Shown piece by piece: positions 15,101 to 27,260 of a stretch of DNA of 64,000 bases (positions are counted from its first letter, which is position 1; every line of letters starts with the position of its first letter). The stretch is from Antedon mediterranea (taxonomy: Eukaryota > Echinodermata > Crinoidea > Comatulida > Antedonidae): contig NC_092671.1 in the NCBI RefSeq assembly GCF_964355755.1, positions 997,001 through 1,061,000 of the forward strand, given 5' to 3'. Made by a program: the position numbers and the translations under genes. Under the pieces are notes generated by a model that was not told where the DNA came from, did no database searches, and saw nothing but the letters and a program-made list of their open reading frames with translations.

Positions 15101-18100
15101 CATAAATCTCTAAATCAATCGGCATGTAGTTAAAGCGATTCTGCCAATCAACAGCCATATTTCCAAATGTTGACTACACCGGTATAAAGTGATAACATGT
15201 CTTTGCTGATGCTTAAATCCAAAATGATTCACACACAAAAAATCACAAAGTTTTATGCATTCACTGAAATATTCATTGCTATTGTGTCCATTATTGTACA
15301 GCCAAAATGCAAAGTAAATATCGTAATTTTCCAAAAAAATCTTCTACCGTGACCCAATTATTACTTGCGACATAAAACACACTTTACACAAAACAACTTA
15401 AAAGTAGAATCAAAGCATTGAGTGAAAAATGCAGACTTTGAGAGGACCATATGGAGAAGTGCCGGGAATAATAGGAGTGTTCCTGCTGATGATACAACAG
15501 CCAATGAGAGCTATTAATAATCAGATGACTAAATTTAACGTGATTATATAAACGTTAGCATCGTGCCTTTATTTTGGTACTGACAACTGAGACGGGCCTA
15601 CCAGCTTAATTTCCATCACGTAAACAAGGTCCTTATGAATATTCATTTTTGTGGTGTTATTAGCACGAACAGATCTCACATTTCACAGACTGATAAAAAT
15701 GGTGGAAACACTTAGGAGATGAGGGTAGGTTTACATTGTAATTAGTAGTATACAGTAGATAACCACAATTTAGTATTACAGGTGTAGATAACCACAAGGT
15801 AGTATTAGAAGAGTCCTACTTTTTAATAATAGTATTTTGTACTCTAATAGTAGCTTTAATCATACTAGATACTACTAATAGGTTATTATTGGTGAGTGGT
15901 TTTCTTATTAACCCTGAAATTATGCTGTGAAACAACTTATGTATTTAAAAATGAGGTCACAATATTCATAATTACAGTATCTCTATTATTATAATAATAT
16001 TCTGTAGTTGCTTGTAGTTTGTGCTACACTAGGCAGGTAGAGTCACCCAACCAATTAAGGGTCTTCATTCTATTGTATCACAGCACTTAACCAACTGTAG
16101 TAGAACTAATTTTGTATTTAAAAATATACTTTGAGACAAGCCCTATTTTAGATCCTTATCTTATGATCTATGGTACATGCATTGTAAAACCATGATGAAT
16201 AAATGTTGAATAAATGAAAAAACTGAGTTGCACACTTATTTACAGGTACAGTATGCTTAGGACTGTTGGCACCAATTTGAGACCAGACATTTTTCTTAAT
16301 GAGGTGCTTAAGATTGAACACAAGAATCAATTGAAATACATTAGCATAATATCAGATACGCTGATGTGGCAGGTAGGCTAAGTACACAGATGGACAGTAG
16401 TTGCTAACTGTCTTATCTTACTCATAACAATACAAAATCAGATAAGAATGACTGTGTACACTTCTACCAGAGTGAACCCACATACAAACTGCATCCATGT
16501 TGATACATTGTTTGAGTTCATGTCATTACAATGTGTTGGCTACATATAGTATATGTTATATGTTTTGTCAAATAGAGAACACTGTAGTCATATCACAACA
16601 AATTATGAGTAAACAAAGGCCATCGCCTACTACAAGATGGTAGAAAGGAAGGGTGCGAAAAAAGGGTCCCTTCAACAAAGTAGCTCTTGACAAAAATTAA
16701 AAATGTCTGGTTTTGAAATTTATAGATACAATGTAAAATTGACAGCACTGCAGTGACCATAGTCCACTATGCACAGGTGTCTATCTTTATGCTAAATAGA
16801 CTTTTCATTTGAAACATATTTTATAAAACTTCCTTACTACCACCAGTATAAACTACATTTTCACGCTGCTGCTCTAGCCCGCTACGTCCCATTAGGACTA
16901 CTCAATCAGAAGCTAAAGCAAGCAGCAGTTATAGTTCTAAGGACAGACAGGTTTGTGAAAATGGAAACTCCACTATAATTTATTGATTCCAGCTGCTACA
17001 GTAGACCCAAAAAACGTCTGGGAAAGAGTCTATTAGGACCTGTCATGCTAAAATTACAAATCCCTAAGCATTTCTGGTATATTCACTGTCAGATATTCAT
17101 TGAATTATTATCGAAACAGTCCATTAAAGTTTGTGTTTGTAATAGGATACTTCACAATTGAAATATCTAGGGTGATGAAGTGACCCCAGCTTTGACCTTA
17201 GCAATAAAATTAACTAAAGTGACAGAAATTGAGTATTCACTTCTGTAACAAAAAAATAATATTTATTCACATATAAAAAAAGAAAAGAAACCCAAAAACC
17301 ATTGTCTGACAGACAATTTAAGTATTTGTTGCTTTAAATTACATTTTTTTCAGGTAAAATAACTATTATGTGACAATAAAATGATACATTCAAAAACATT
17401 TAAAATAAAAAATATTTATCAATAAGCGAGCAGCGTTTTTTGTAAGAAATATTTCTTGTTATACTGTACAACTAATAGTACAGTGGATTGTTACTCAATA
17501 AGCTAAAGTCCCCAAAGGTTTAACAATATCATAAATTATGTTTTAGGGAAATCAGAAAAGAACCACCTGAACGTGAATATGTTGGGTATTGGTTTAGAAA
17601 TTCATGGTAGAGCAGTATAACTAAAACTTTGACCTTTGACTTTGTCATTTCATAACACTCAGTTGTTTGCTTAATCAAGCATACAAATAAGGCGATAAGT
17701 TCATATCCTACAAATATTACAATTATTTATTATGATATCTCATACTCTCATTAGTACTGTATAAATTAAATCATGCTAAAAGCTTATTAATGCAGAATAA
17801 ACTTGCTAAAATTACCAAATTATTAAGTTAAAAGACTCAATTAGATTTTAAAGTCCAAGTACAATACTACAGTATAGTATAGTTTTGGATTTAATTTGTC
17901 GTTTTTAAACAATATCATTTAATTAATTAAAGTACAATATTTTAAAATTGTACTACGGTAAATTATATTTATATCTATAAACATACATTAAATTACATTT
18001 AAATCAATAACTTTCCCCAATATTGTTTATTATAATAATTTAACATCAATAATTGACATTTAATCAAGGATTCACAATATTGATTACATCGTGTTTCAGC

Positions 18101-21100
18101 CTATAGTAGCTGAGAGAATTTCAAGATATTGTACAGTAGTAATATATCATAGCTTATACAACATTAACCCACTCATTAACTAGATCATTATTTAATGTCA
18201 AGATAAACAAATTTGTAAATAGAACAAATGAGAAGAGAGAATATTTTTAATCTTTGTGATAATTATATTCAATAGAATAATCCAAATGAAAGTCATTGAA
18301 TAGTCTTTGTGATAATTATATTCAATAGAATAATCCAAATGAAAGTAATTGAATAGTCTTTTACTGGATGTATAGTTACCCACTTCTAAACTGCAAATGT
18401 GGACTATTTAAAATAAATATACACACCTACAGTGTCTGGCTCATTACCGTGAGAGAATGGCTAAGATTTTGGATTTGTTGTTATACACTAACATTTTTAA
18501 AATCATGCATTTATTTCGGATTACAAATCTAGCAATATTTTTATGATAATTTCATTTTCCATAATGTATGTTGTTAACATTCATGTAACCACAATACAAT
18601 TATAGGAAATACTACCTAATTCCTAACAATTCATCAAGTTTCACCTTTGGTCCAACCAAGCATTCAATTAGAATTCCAACGGCCTGACACACTGTGTTCA
18701 TATAGAATAGTCTAAACGCATGACTGGTGTAGAAAACAAAGAATAGTATTTACAGAATAGCGACTTTCATGAGAAACAACTTGTAGGTCTAATGATCAGA
18801 ACAAGGTCATTGCCTAATAAAGGTATGGTTCGTTATTACGCCTTAATAAATAGTGTCACTGAACAGACAAAATTATTAAATTAAATTAAAAATCAGGGTT
18901 CTTAAAATCTTTTTAAAATAACAAGTAGATCATACCGATTACTAATACTATACTGTACAGTACATACCATATTGCTTGTCCACAATAAATCAATATAAAC
19001 CAGTGGCGGAGGGGGCTTCGTGGTTCAAATGAACCACCCCAAATATTATACCATAGGCCTAGCTTGTACACCTACACCCCATACGACACAGTACACTGGT
19101 TGTAGACATATAACAGTATAATGTTTTATAATATCATATTCTAACTAAATCATACACTTGATGACACTAGAGAGAACAATTTGTGTTTCATAACAAAACA
19201 CCTTAAACGTTTTTTAAACATCCAATCAATAAATTATGTTCAAATGATATTGCTGTACAGTAGCTTGACAACATAAATCAGACTAATAAAAACACCAATT
19301 AAAACAAATGGATTCAGCACCATAATCTAACAATTAAATCAATCTAACGCCCTGGGTCTGAACAGGGCCTTAGTTTGAATATCAAATATTGACAAAGGTT
19401 ACATAATTTGAGATATCAGTGCTGTACCGCAGGGTTCATAGCCCTCAAGAGTTATGACCAGCATCCCCAGAAAACTGGCTAATTAACCATTCCTTAGTTT
19501 TTAACTGTTGTTCGTCTGGATTTAGCGGGGCTTTGTAGGCAGTCAAATTTGTAGGGTACACACCGGTCCTTCGTGATTGTGTAGTGACCTTTCACATAAA
19601 CAATAGATTTATTAGAATTCTATGCAAATCATACTATGTTCACGCAAAATTTAAATTGGTATGCGGTTCAGTTTCCATGAACGGCTGACTCAAAGATCTT
19701 CTGGTTTTCTGGTGCTAGCACCACGATCAAGCTGCTTACAAATTTTGTAAATGTACCCACAGAGGATCAGGCAAAGGCACAGTGTGTATTCCCAACTGAT
19801 CTATCACTCTGTATACTGTATGATGCTGGACCACCCTGTATCATCAATAATATTAATAATAATTGATCCTAAATAGGAGCTATCATATAAATATTGGCTT
19901 CTTTCATCAATACTTTGACATTCAAAACCAATAGTTTACTAATATCCAATATAAACTGCTGTTATACTAAAATAAATGATTGTTTTAATCGGTGTAGTAA
20001 TTAGACAATCTAGAATACAAAGTGGTTTGATTAATGCTTTCACTTTTCATCTCATTATTTTACAGCAGACATTCTATTAAAGATAAAAACAATTACCTAC
20101 ATAAACTGTATATTACTGTGAAGTGTGATGGATGTGATCTTTGTGTCATCAAAGATAAAAACAATTACCTACATACTGTATATTACTCTAATGGATGTGA
20201 TCTTTGTGTCATCAAAGAGAAAAACAATTACCTACATACTGTATATTACTCTGATGAATGTGATCTTTGTGTCATCAAAGATAAAAACAATTACCTACAT
20301 ACTGTATATTACTCTGATGGATGTGATCTTTGTGTCATCAAAGATAAAAACAATTACCTACATACTGTACTGTATATTACTCTGATGGATGTGATCTTTG
20401 TGTTCATGTTGGCTATACAAAATTATTCATTAAGATACATTCTGATATTAAACTTTTTTTCTTGCTTGTTATATTATACCATGGAGAAATCCTAACTTAT
20501 TTCTCCATGATTATACAGTAGTATTTTAAGATTTTAACATTTATATCGTGTTAAATTGTGTCATCACTTTATATTACTCGTGGTACAGTATTACAGAATG
20601 TTTGTATTTAGTGTACAGTATACATGTAATAGCTATTTCTGATAATTTCTACCAAGCAAATTATTGATAGATAAAGATAAATTGTGATATTAATTAAACT
20701 TTTTTTCTTGCTTGTTTCAATATTTATACTATACAGTTAGTATTTTAAGATTTTAAAATTTATGTCGTACATTGATTAATTGATTTAAAAAAAAGTATAT
20801 TATTATTATACAGGCGATTGGCATTTTGACCTCAAACAGGCTTTAGTTATTGACATTTCTGACTTAAAATATCTGATTTATATTGGTGTAGTCATTTTTA
20901 ATTCATTAATTAATTTCATGAACATACATTTGATACATGTCATTAAATGCGGAGAGAAACCTGAATTCACGATTTCTACAGGAAATTCAATTGCTTCGTT
21001 AGTAACATGGTGTATAGTTTCTGAACAGCTGCTGATCAGGTTCTAACAATGTTTTGGTTTGTCACGAGAAAGGAAATAAAAACACCTAAAAAAACACATT

Positions 21101-22872
21101 TTATAACACCTTATTACAATAATCAGTATTCATAAAAACTAATGAATAAGAAGTACAATCACTATTGTTTGTTAGTAAACAATGGTAGATTTCTGTAAAA
21201 AATTAGTAAAGAATGAATTATTCATAACACTTAGTAACCAATACATAAATCCTTGATTTGCCAAGCCTATTCAGAATTTTTCACCAATAGGAAAGTGGGA
21301 TTAGGGAGACAAAGGGTGGTCTCCATACATCAAAACCACACAAATCTTCTATCATGGTATTTTCTGTAGAAAATACAAGTACAATAAAAATTTCTATTTG
21401 GTGATAGACCAGTTATTGTGTCTAACAAGGAGTTTATCTGATACAAGTATTGTTAATACAAGGACTTTTAACCGAGGACTTATGCCGGCCGGTATAGTGG
21501 TTTCATAGGGCTTGTTCTTAACTTACAGTTTAGCAAGTATTTTATAACCATAAAGTTAAAAACAACATGATTATAAATGTTCAATTGGTTTTGGATTCAT
21601 GAATTAGTAATTCTTTTCGCAAATTTTTTTAAAAGAATTACAACTTCATTAAAAATAACTAACAAGTACAAATCTGTAACCCTGTGCTGTCAGGAACTGC
21701 AATATAGCATTTTTCATTCAAAAGCCAAAATACGAATTATGAACTTAATCTTTGCAATAATTTAATACTTTTACTATGACTTTATAGCGTTCTCTTTTCT
21801 TATAATAATATATTAATAATGATATTACAACAACAATGCAAGGAAACCACACCTTCAAATGATGACAAAAGGAGAGAAATAATAATAATCCATCATGATA
21901 TCAAATGAGTCACTATGTGTATAGTAGTACACATCACAATAACTGCTATTAAGACATTAAAATAAATATAAAGTATGTTGGGGATTAAATATTAACATTG
22001 GATGTCTGTCTTTTGACTATTAACTTTTGAATAAAATTTCAATATTTGTTTATGTGTGGGTACAGTATATCAATATTTTGATTCAACAATTTAAAATAAA
22101 GAAATTTTATTGAGTAAATATGGAAGAATTTTGTATACATGTACTTTGAAAAATCATCAATGTTTTGTTGCTTATGATTTAAAAAATACAGTTATTATAA
22201 ACTGCTATAAATACAAGATTTAACATATTAATTATTACATATGTAATACAAAATATGACATTATTATTTGTAATTTGATACTCTGTGCATAAGTACTCAT
22301 CTCAGAAATAAAAAGTTAGTAGGGCCTACTTAACTACACTAAAGTAGTAGTAGTTAGTAGGCCTAGGAATCCTAACTAACCTAGGCCAGGTTACAGGTGG
22401 TAGTGGTCGTAGTAGTAGTATGCCTAGGGAATTCTGCTGAGTGCTACTATTTATTTATTAGAAAGAAAATGGAACTGCCCACCCAGCTACTAGGAATCCA
22501 CCGCCGCTACTAGTACTAAACTAAGTACTACTATTATTACTAATACTAGCTACGACTGTCATCAGCAAAATTCGAGGACCACAATTTTAAAATTAAAACA
22601 AAATTCAAATCCTACAATACAAGTTACCTAGCTGAAAACACTGTACGTTTAGGTTGATATATTCCTAGGCCATGGTCAAGGATTTTACATGCTTCTATGC
22701 CCAATTTGTGTTAGGCACGGTGGTTGATCTGCTGCTTGGTGGGCGTAACCTAGGCCACAGGCTTCGACAGTCCCTTCAACAGTGGCCTAGCTATACTCAA
22801 TCGAAAAGGCGGAAGCAATTAAGAAACTTCCTCCCAATCACTCACCTTGCTGTAAAGTTCTTCTGTAGACAT
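107..22872 (-). CDS. MYO5: Unconventional myosin V heavy chain, motor domain (partial, continues off the left edge)
   Basis: Actin-based motor for cargo transport. Coding exons in transcript order: 22846-22872, 12746-12853, 12296-12464, 10262-10406, 9540-9696, 7812-8037, 6706-6813, 5759-5865, 3452-3583, 2922-3055, 2708-2789, 2248-2388, 1514-1723, 977-1105, 107-154. All are GT-AG and the frame stays open for 641 codons. Visible landmarks are the myosin V N-terminal module ([12 protein letters not shown]), the P-loop GESGAGKT, switch [17 protein letters not shown], switch II/relay start DIYGFE, the [12 protein letters not shown] helix and lysine-rich loop 2. The order and wording match animal myosin V rather than myosin II, VI or VII. 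The chosen start, MSTEELYSK, mirrors vertebrate myosin V first exons. Intron 1 is about 10 kb. The rest of the motor, the IQ motifs, coiled coil and cargo domain must lie left of base 1. Family call is near certain; exon 107-154 is less certain. Confidence 0.93.
833..965. repeat. 49-bp minisatellite, 2.7 copies, in a myosin V intron
   Basis: Three head-to-tail copies start at 833, 882 and 931 and are nearly identical (one A/G difference). The array stops about 12 bp from the donor of the 977-1105 exon. The unit contains GATGAG and GACGAA words but no complete ribozyme fold. Confidence 0.9.
5284..5413. mobile_element. MITE family A, copy 1
   Basis: The ends are inverted copies of a CTCTGTCTACACTATCAAACTTT-like terminus (left CTCTGCCTACACTATC, right GATAGTGTAGACAGAG). 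The interior shares 'atatatgg', 'gatgtcatatcac' and 'gggcatat' words with the copies at 9185 and 44064. It has no coding capacity and lies in the myosin V intron between exons 5759-5865 and 3452-3583. Confidence 0.75.
7538..7722. mobile_element. MITE family B, diverged copy
   Basis: The stretch beginning tctctcaatac and ending with cagagagtccaatattggg follows the same order of words as the better copy at 36961-37118 (accaaatatgtc, tctggtatt, gagaaaag, ttttcagagag). The inverted ends are worn. It sits in a myosin V intron just downstream of exon 7812-8037. Confidence 0.55.
8095..8255. mobile_element. MITE family C, copy 1
   Basis: It starts TACAGTAGAATCC followed by ATTAAGAGGACACTTT, and an inverted counterpart (aataggagtgtccc...ctgta) ends it. 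Partial relatives lie at about 25044-25115 and 36449-36533. It is non-coding, with TA-type ends as expected of Tc1/mariner-derived MITEs. Confidence 0.5.
8700..8816. repeat. 58-bp tandem duplication in a myosin V intron
   Basis: Two adjacent copies of a 58-bp unit (tgtagcttcacaagctaatc...) differ by one base (ctcggcggg versus ctcagcggg). Confidence 0.88.
9185..9330. mobile_element. MITE family A, copy 2
   Basis: This is the most complete copy. Left end AGCTTTGTCTACACTA and right end TAGTGTAGACAGAC are inverted repeats, with the shared interior 'catgtccatatatgggcaca' between them. It lies in the myosin V intron between exons 9540-9696 and 7812-8037. Confidence 0.75.
11961..12218. repeat. 52-bp minisatellite, 5 copies, in a myosin V intron
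   Basis: The unit (ccaggcttaatgtgaacaga...aaccaaaccat) repeats at exactly 52-bp spacing from 11961 to 12218 with few substitutions. It ends about 80 bp from exon 12296-12464, at that exon's donor side. Confidence 0.9.
13055..13250 (+). mobile_element. tRNA-derived SINE, worn
   Basis: A tRNA-like head has an A-box-like tGGCGTAATGGta and a B-box-like GGTTTGTCTC about 45 bp apart. It is followed by a body with ttcggatgggaattaaag...gatcccatgt, a module style common in marine invertebrate SINEs. It is non-coding and lies in myosin V intron 1. Only one clear copy was noticed in the window. Confidence 0.55.
15096..15158 (-). CDS. MYO5: Alternative first coding exon of the myosin V gene
   Basis: An ATG at 15158 opens 21 codons that end exactly at a strong donor (gtaagt) in phase 0, the phase needed by the next exon at 12853. 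The encoded start [12 protein letters not shown]... ends in LEIYVK, which resembles the EELYSK ending of the distal first exon at 22846-22872. Using it would replace the first 9 residues by 21 and imply a second promoter about 7.7 kb inside intron 1. It is inferred from sequence only; the alternative is a chance ORF in front of a cryptic donor. Confidence 0.55.
18251..18356. repeat. 53-bp tandem duplication
   Basis: Two adjacent copies of tctttgtgataattatattc... start at 18251 and 18304 and are nearly identical. Confidence 0.88.
20079..20405. repeat. 63-bp minisatellite, about 5 copies
   Basis: Copies start at 20079, 20151, 20214, 20277 and 20340. The first unit is longer and the last carries a short ctgta duplication. 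Because 63 is a multiple of three, it creates long repetitive reading frames (period 21 residues) that should not be taken as genes. Confidence 0.92.
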
Positions 22873-22966
22873 CCTTCCTGAATATCTTCAGTCTAGGATA
22901 GTGTCATGATATATTCGAATTGAGGAAAATCCAACTAAATGATAGTATAAAAACGATCAGTCAATG

Positions 22967-22971
22967 ATTGG
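22967..22971 (-). promoter_or_regulatory. CCAAT box upstream of the distal myosin V start
   Basis: CCAAT on the minus strand, about 95 bp upstream of the ATG at 22872. It is plausible as a promoter element for the distal first exon, but five bases are weak evidence. Confidence 0.3.
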
Positions 22972-23275
22972 CTTCTTTCATCCTTCCAATCTAGCAGCAG
23001 CTGATGAGTGAAAATCTCTCGGTGGTTGCGCCGTCGCAGCGCACCCAACTTTTTCGATACACAACAGCTGATTTGCTTCTTGCTTGCCAAATCCGCGAAA
23101 TTATTGAAATTTAATAAGTACTGTTATTTTTTTTATGTCATTATTTCTTGATTTGAGATCCAACTAAAATTGTCTAAATTTCATATAAATAATAATTAAT
23201 ACAGTATCAACCTTTTTTAAAACACCGGTTTTTGTAAAATCATCCCTTTTTTGGAATAATATGCAAGGATAGGAG

Positions 23276-23369
23276 GCGTTTTCTATGTAAAAGGCACCGC
23301 CACGATTGCAGAAAAAAATAGCGTTTTCTTCTATGTCAAAGGCACCGCCACGATTGCAGAAAAGAATAC
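23276..23369. repeat. About 53-bp tandem duplication near the myosin V promoter
   Basis: The block gcgttttct...aaaggcaccgccacgattgc...agaaaa occurs twice in a row with small indels. It is more GC-rich than its surroundings. Confidence 0.8.
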
Positions 23370-24794
23370 ATAAACTAAATACAGTAGTAAATACAGTACT
23401 TTCGATGAGCTATATTATATAGTGCAAAAAAGACAACCGATTTGCGTTTTCTGACAAGCAAAAAAAAATCATAAATATCGTAAAAGTTTTTAACGACACG
23501 TGGATAAATAAAAGGAATTCCCCAAACTATGATCTGAACATGCGCGCGTGTGCGTATAACTGCGCCGCGCGCAAACGCGAGGGAATTCTCTTAGGACGTC
23601 TACTACTACTAGAACTCTGAAATAGGTAGGAAGCAAGATCCAGTAGTCGGTGGAAGTATTGCTAAAATAAGTACACTGGGCTACTTATTTTATTTTATCT
23701 ATGGTGTAAGTATGCCAAGTGCCATCCATTTTAAGCTTGGAAACAATTGACCATAAATGTTTTTTCATGTAATTATTTTGGTAATCATTGTCTTTCATTG
23801 AAAATGCTATATCTTTCCTTTCCTATGACCTTTCCAATTCATGCAAACATCCTCCTATAAAGTTGCCATTATATCTGATCAACCAATGCACCCCTCACAT
23901 TTTTGTAATTGTTATTTTAGGTCAATCGGACTCAATTTGCATAGCAATACAAAATTCCTTTATTGTCCAAACAAAATGAAAACATTTTCTGTACTCATGA
24001 TCGACTGCCATTTAAACAAGATTGCTTTAAATACAACCTCTGATTCCAATCAGACAGAACGAGTACTAAGTTACAGCAGATGCAGGTTTCTGGTTATGAA
24101 GAATTCACTCATTCACAAAAATTAACCTTGGACATAAACCCACCTCTCTTGAATAAAAAAAAAGACTACTTGTAGCTTTTAGTGGATTTTAATATACAAA
24201 CATTACCATCACATGTACACAATGAGTTGCCCAATTAGTGGAAAGCAAATTACAAAACATAATACATTACATTACAAAATACAGTGTGCCTTTATTGTAT
24301 ACTTATACTCTGATCATACCAGAATACAATGCAAGTAATTTTAATTTCTTTGCACCTGTCATTTCACTGGAAATCTACATTTTTACACAATGTTCACATT
24401 TCTGAGTTGCTTGCCAAACTATTTTGTCACTTTATTATATAACCTTTGTAAATGAAATTGTATTTTATTTAACCTTATACAAAGTACATTCAAGATACTG
24501 GTCATCATATTTGCTCTTTTGTTGAAAAAAACATGTACACTTTTACCTATACAGATATTCGTATTAATATTATGTTTTACCAGAAACACTTCAGTGGCTA
24601 AAACTTTGTGAGTTACTTAATAAATATTTGAATGTGCAAAATGAATGAATATTCATGTGGTATCATTGAAAGATCGAACACACAGAACATTACAAGTAAC
24701 AAGTTATCTTTATAAGATTTCATGTATGACAAGTTAATATTTACAAGGTGAACTATTAAATACTGCCCTCTATCAGTTTATTAAATTCTCATTT

Positions 24795-27260
24795 TTATTT
24801 CATCCCAGATGAGCCATAGCCTCCACTTCCACGCACCGTTTCATCCAGCTCCTGCAAAAGGAAAACATGTTTGCTTAGTATAGCACGTTAGAGCAATACT
24901 TATATGTCATCGTCATATCTACAAATTGGCCTATTTATATTGGAGTAAATATGCACCATCTTAAAAAGACATGAAAATGGTGATATGACAATGATGACAT
25001 TTACAATATCGAATTATTATATTGAAAGTGACAGTGAAAAAATTACTCGCTCAAATAAAGAACTTTCCTCTTAATGGGGGTGTCCCAACAGAGGGGTTAT
25101 ACTGCAATTGTACTATCATTATATTGTATATGTTGAAAAATAATGATCATGTTAATTTAATGACAGTTCACCTTTAGTGACAGTAACAAATAAATGGGTA
25201 TTTCTTGTTGAACAAGTGTTTTTTCTATTTTCTTTTCTCAACTCAACTCACCGTACATTCTTCAAGTTCTGGCATATATATTCTTTCACAAATAAGCTGG
25301 GCAATTCTTGTCCCTTTGGTTACTAGAAAATAATAAAAATAAAATACAATCATAATATTGTTTTCTTTCTAAATGTAATGGAAGTGTGCAGATTAAAGTA
25401 TATTGTTATATTTTCTTTTTCTCTATACTCAAGTTTTGTTATGAAATGAAAGTAGTTTTACAAAAGTGTGTACTGTTACCTTGGTAATCAACATCTGAAA
25501 AATTGAACAAAATAACACCAATTTCTCCCCTGTAATCTTGATCTATAACACCAGCTAAAATATTTAAAAAAAAAATTATTATTTAAAAAGGTATTCATTT
25601 GCTGACAAGGTTGAGTATAATATGGAGCATCGAGCTAAATAAATGAAATGGATTTGTATTTGCAAGGTAAGCTACATTTGTAGTAGTGTACAGTTTTTTT
25701 TAAAAAGTACTACTAAATTACAATAAATTAACATACCACCAACATCAATGAAATGTTTATTTGCTAATCCAGACCGAGGAGCTACTCTTCCGTAGCAATT
25801 TTCTGGTAGCGCAACTTTAATTCCGGTGTCAACCTTGTTTTTTCCTTTAGCTGGTATAACAATGTCAACGGCACTGTGAAAACAAAAAGATTATGCAATA
25901 TGAAATTTTATATATTACGGTATATAAAAATATTCATTACACTTAAAAAAAGATAGTATTCAAATGTAAATTAAAACTACAATAAATATTTATTATTATT
26001 TTTAATAGATTAGGCATAAATTATTATTAATGAATATATAAAATAATGTTTATGTAATATAAAAATCTTAATCTTTTTTTTTTCTCGGACTGTTATGTCA
26101 TAAATTCATCATTTAAAAAATAAATACAAAATAGGGCCTAGGACTAATTTATGTCGCGGTTCGATTTTGTCTGCTACAGTATATTAGAATTGGTTGGTGG
26201 CATGCGTTGGAATGTAAACTTAATTTGCATACCATGATTCTCTTCCATTATAAGTTGTTTGTTTCCGTCAGTAAGACATTTTATTTTTAGAAAGTTATTA
26301 TGTATTAAGTCTAAGGAGTATTTAATTCTATATATCAATGTTACGATGATTCTGTGAACATGTTATACCATTATATTAAATCGTCGATTATAATGGTTGG
26401 AAGGTGCTTATGATGTACATGTACAAGTTAACATAGTTATTCGATTCAGGTATATTTAACGTTGATTTTAGTGTTAACTGTTAATAATATTATGTAATGA
26501 GATTGGTTTACCATATAGTGTTGGTTAATGTTTAAGTTCATTACAAAACAAGTGTGAAACGTTATATCAATGTTCTAATATCTATTAACTGTATTTCCAG
26601 TTCTTGTAAGAATAACATAGGTAAATATATGCACATACGGAAGGAGATCAATAATAAAGTTTTCTGTGGCAACAACCAACACAGTGTTTCTGAATAATTT
26701 CTGCGTCGGTTATCCTTCAAAGAGGCGGGCCTCATACACTTACTGTTTGGTTGAAGCTAACCTATAGGCTAGGCCCTAATCAATGACAATAATATCGGAT
26801 CATCCTCAAATCGAATCACGACATTTTTTTTAATGAAACATGTAACCATATAGGCCAAATACATAGTTCATAGGATGTATACAACAGGTCTGCTGGTGGT
26901 AGTCATTCTCCCTATATGTACGTACCTGTAAAGATCAAATCCTGCCGCTTTTGCTGACCCTCGTGTTGGGGCATGAGCACCGTCTCTACATTTCAAAAAC
27001 TTCAAAACAATTCTTTCTTTTGAAGCCGAATCTCCAGCAGCCGCACTATCATCAACATGTAGTCGTTTCATTGGGGAATTTGGAGCCATTTCTAACTTTC
27101 GGGATAGGATAATTATTTGCTTTCTTTCAACTTTCTTGACACTGTCAAATTGATGAAGTCCCCTCAATAATTGAGCTGGTGGCAAAAAGAACGAATTTGG
27201 CGCGAATTTATTGACCTGTACCGGAAGCAACGACAAGAATTTGCGTAAGGTCAAGAACAT
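24795..27260 (-). CDS. DUT: Deoxyuridine 5'-triphosphate nucleotidohydrolase (dUTPase)
   Basis: Hydrolyses dUTP to dUMP and pyrophosphate, keeping uracil out of DNA and supplying dTMP synthesis. Five exons: 26926-27260, 25737-25873, 25480-25554, 25252-25322, 24795-24851; 224 residues with phases consistent throughout. The family motifs are present in order: PTRGSAKAAGFDLYS (about 98-112), GRVAPRSGLA (140-149), GVIDQDYRGEIGV, GTRIAQLICERI and the C-terminal P-loop-like RGSGGYGSSG. The first 57 residues are basic, aliphatic and poor in acids, like a mitochondrial presequence. Met58 (ATG at 27089) would start a 167-residue nuclear-type form whose NSPMK matches the CDK consensus SPxK, as in the human nuclear isoform. 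It is head to head with KTI12. Recognition is firm; dual localisation is inference. Confidence 0.95.
27196..27206. promoter_or_regulatory. E2F-like site inside dUTPase exon 1
   Basis: TTTGGCGCGAA matches the E2F consensus TTTSGCGC. It lies between the two candidate start codons (27260 and 27089), about 107 bp upstream of the nuclear-form ATG, and overlaps codons of the longer form. dUTPase is a known S-phase/E2F-class gene in other animals; function here is untested. Confidence 0.35.

Larger units (their letters stand above)
15159..22845. other. Distal part of myosin V intron 1, no coding exon seen
   Basis: AT-rich sequence with scattered short ORFs that match nothing. It contains the 53-bp and 63-bp tandem repeats listed separately, a transposon-end-like motif (cagtggcggaggggg) near 18999, and a TAG/AGGCCT-rich patch near 22318-22560. 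No conserved protein segment was recognised on either strand. Confidence 0.6.
22873..24794. other. Intergenic: myosin V promoter side and dUTPase 3' side
   Basis: The left part (22.9-23.6 kb) is locally richer in CpG (cgcgcgtgtgcg, gcgccgcgcgc), as expected of a promoter region. The right part (23.7-24.8 kb) is AT-rich and probably holds the dUTPase 3' UTR and flank. Short open frames around 23.8-24.1 kb match nothing known. Confidence 0.5.

Noticed and set aside
20034-20495. Repetitive ORFs of 153 and 86 codons.
   Set aside because: The frame is kept open only because the minisatellite period (63 bp) is a multiple of three. No start context, domain or splice support.
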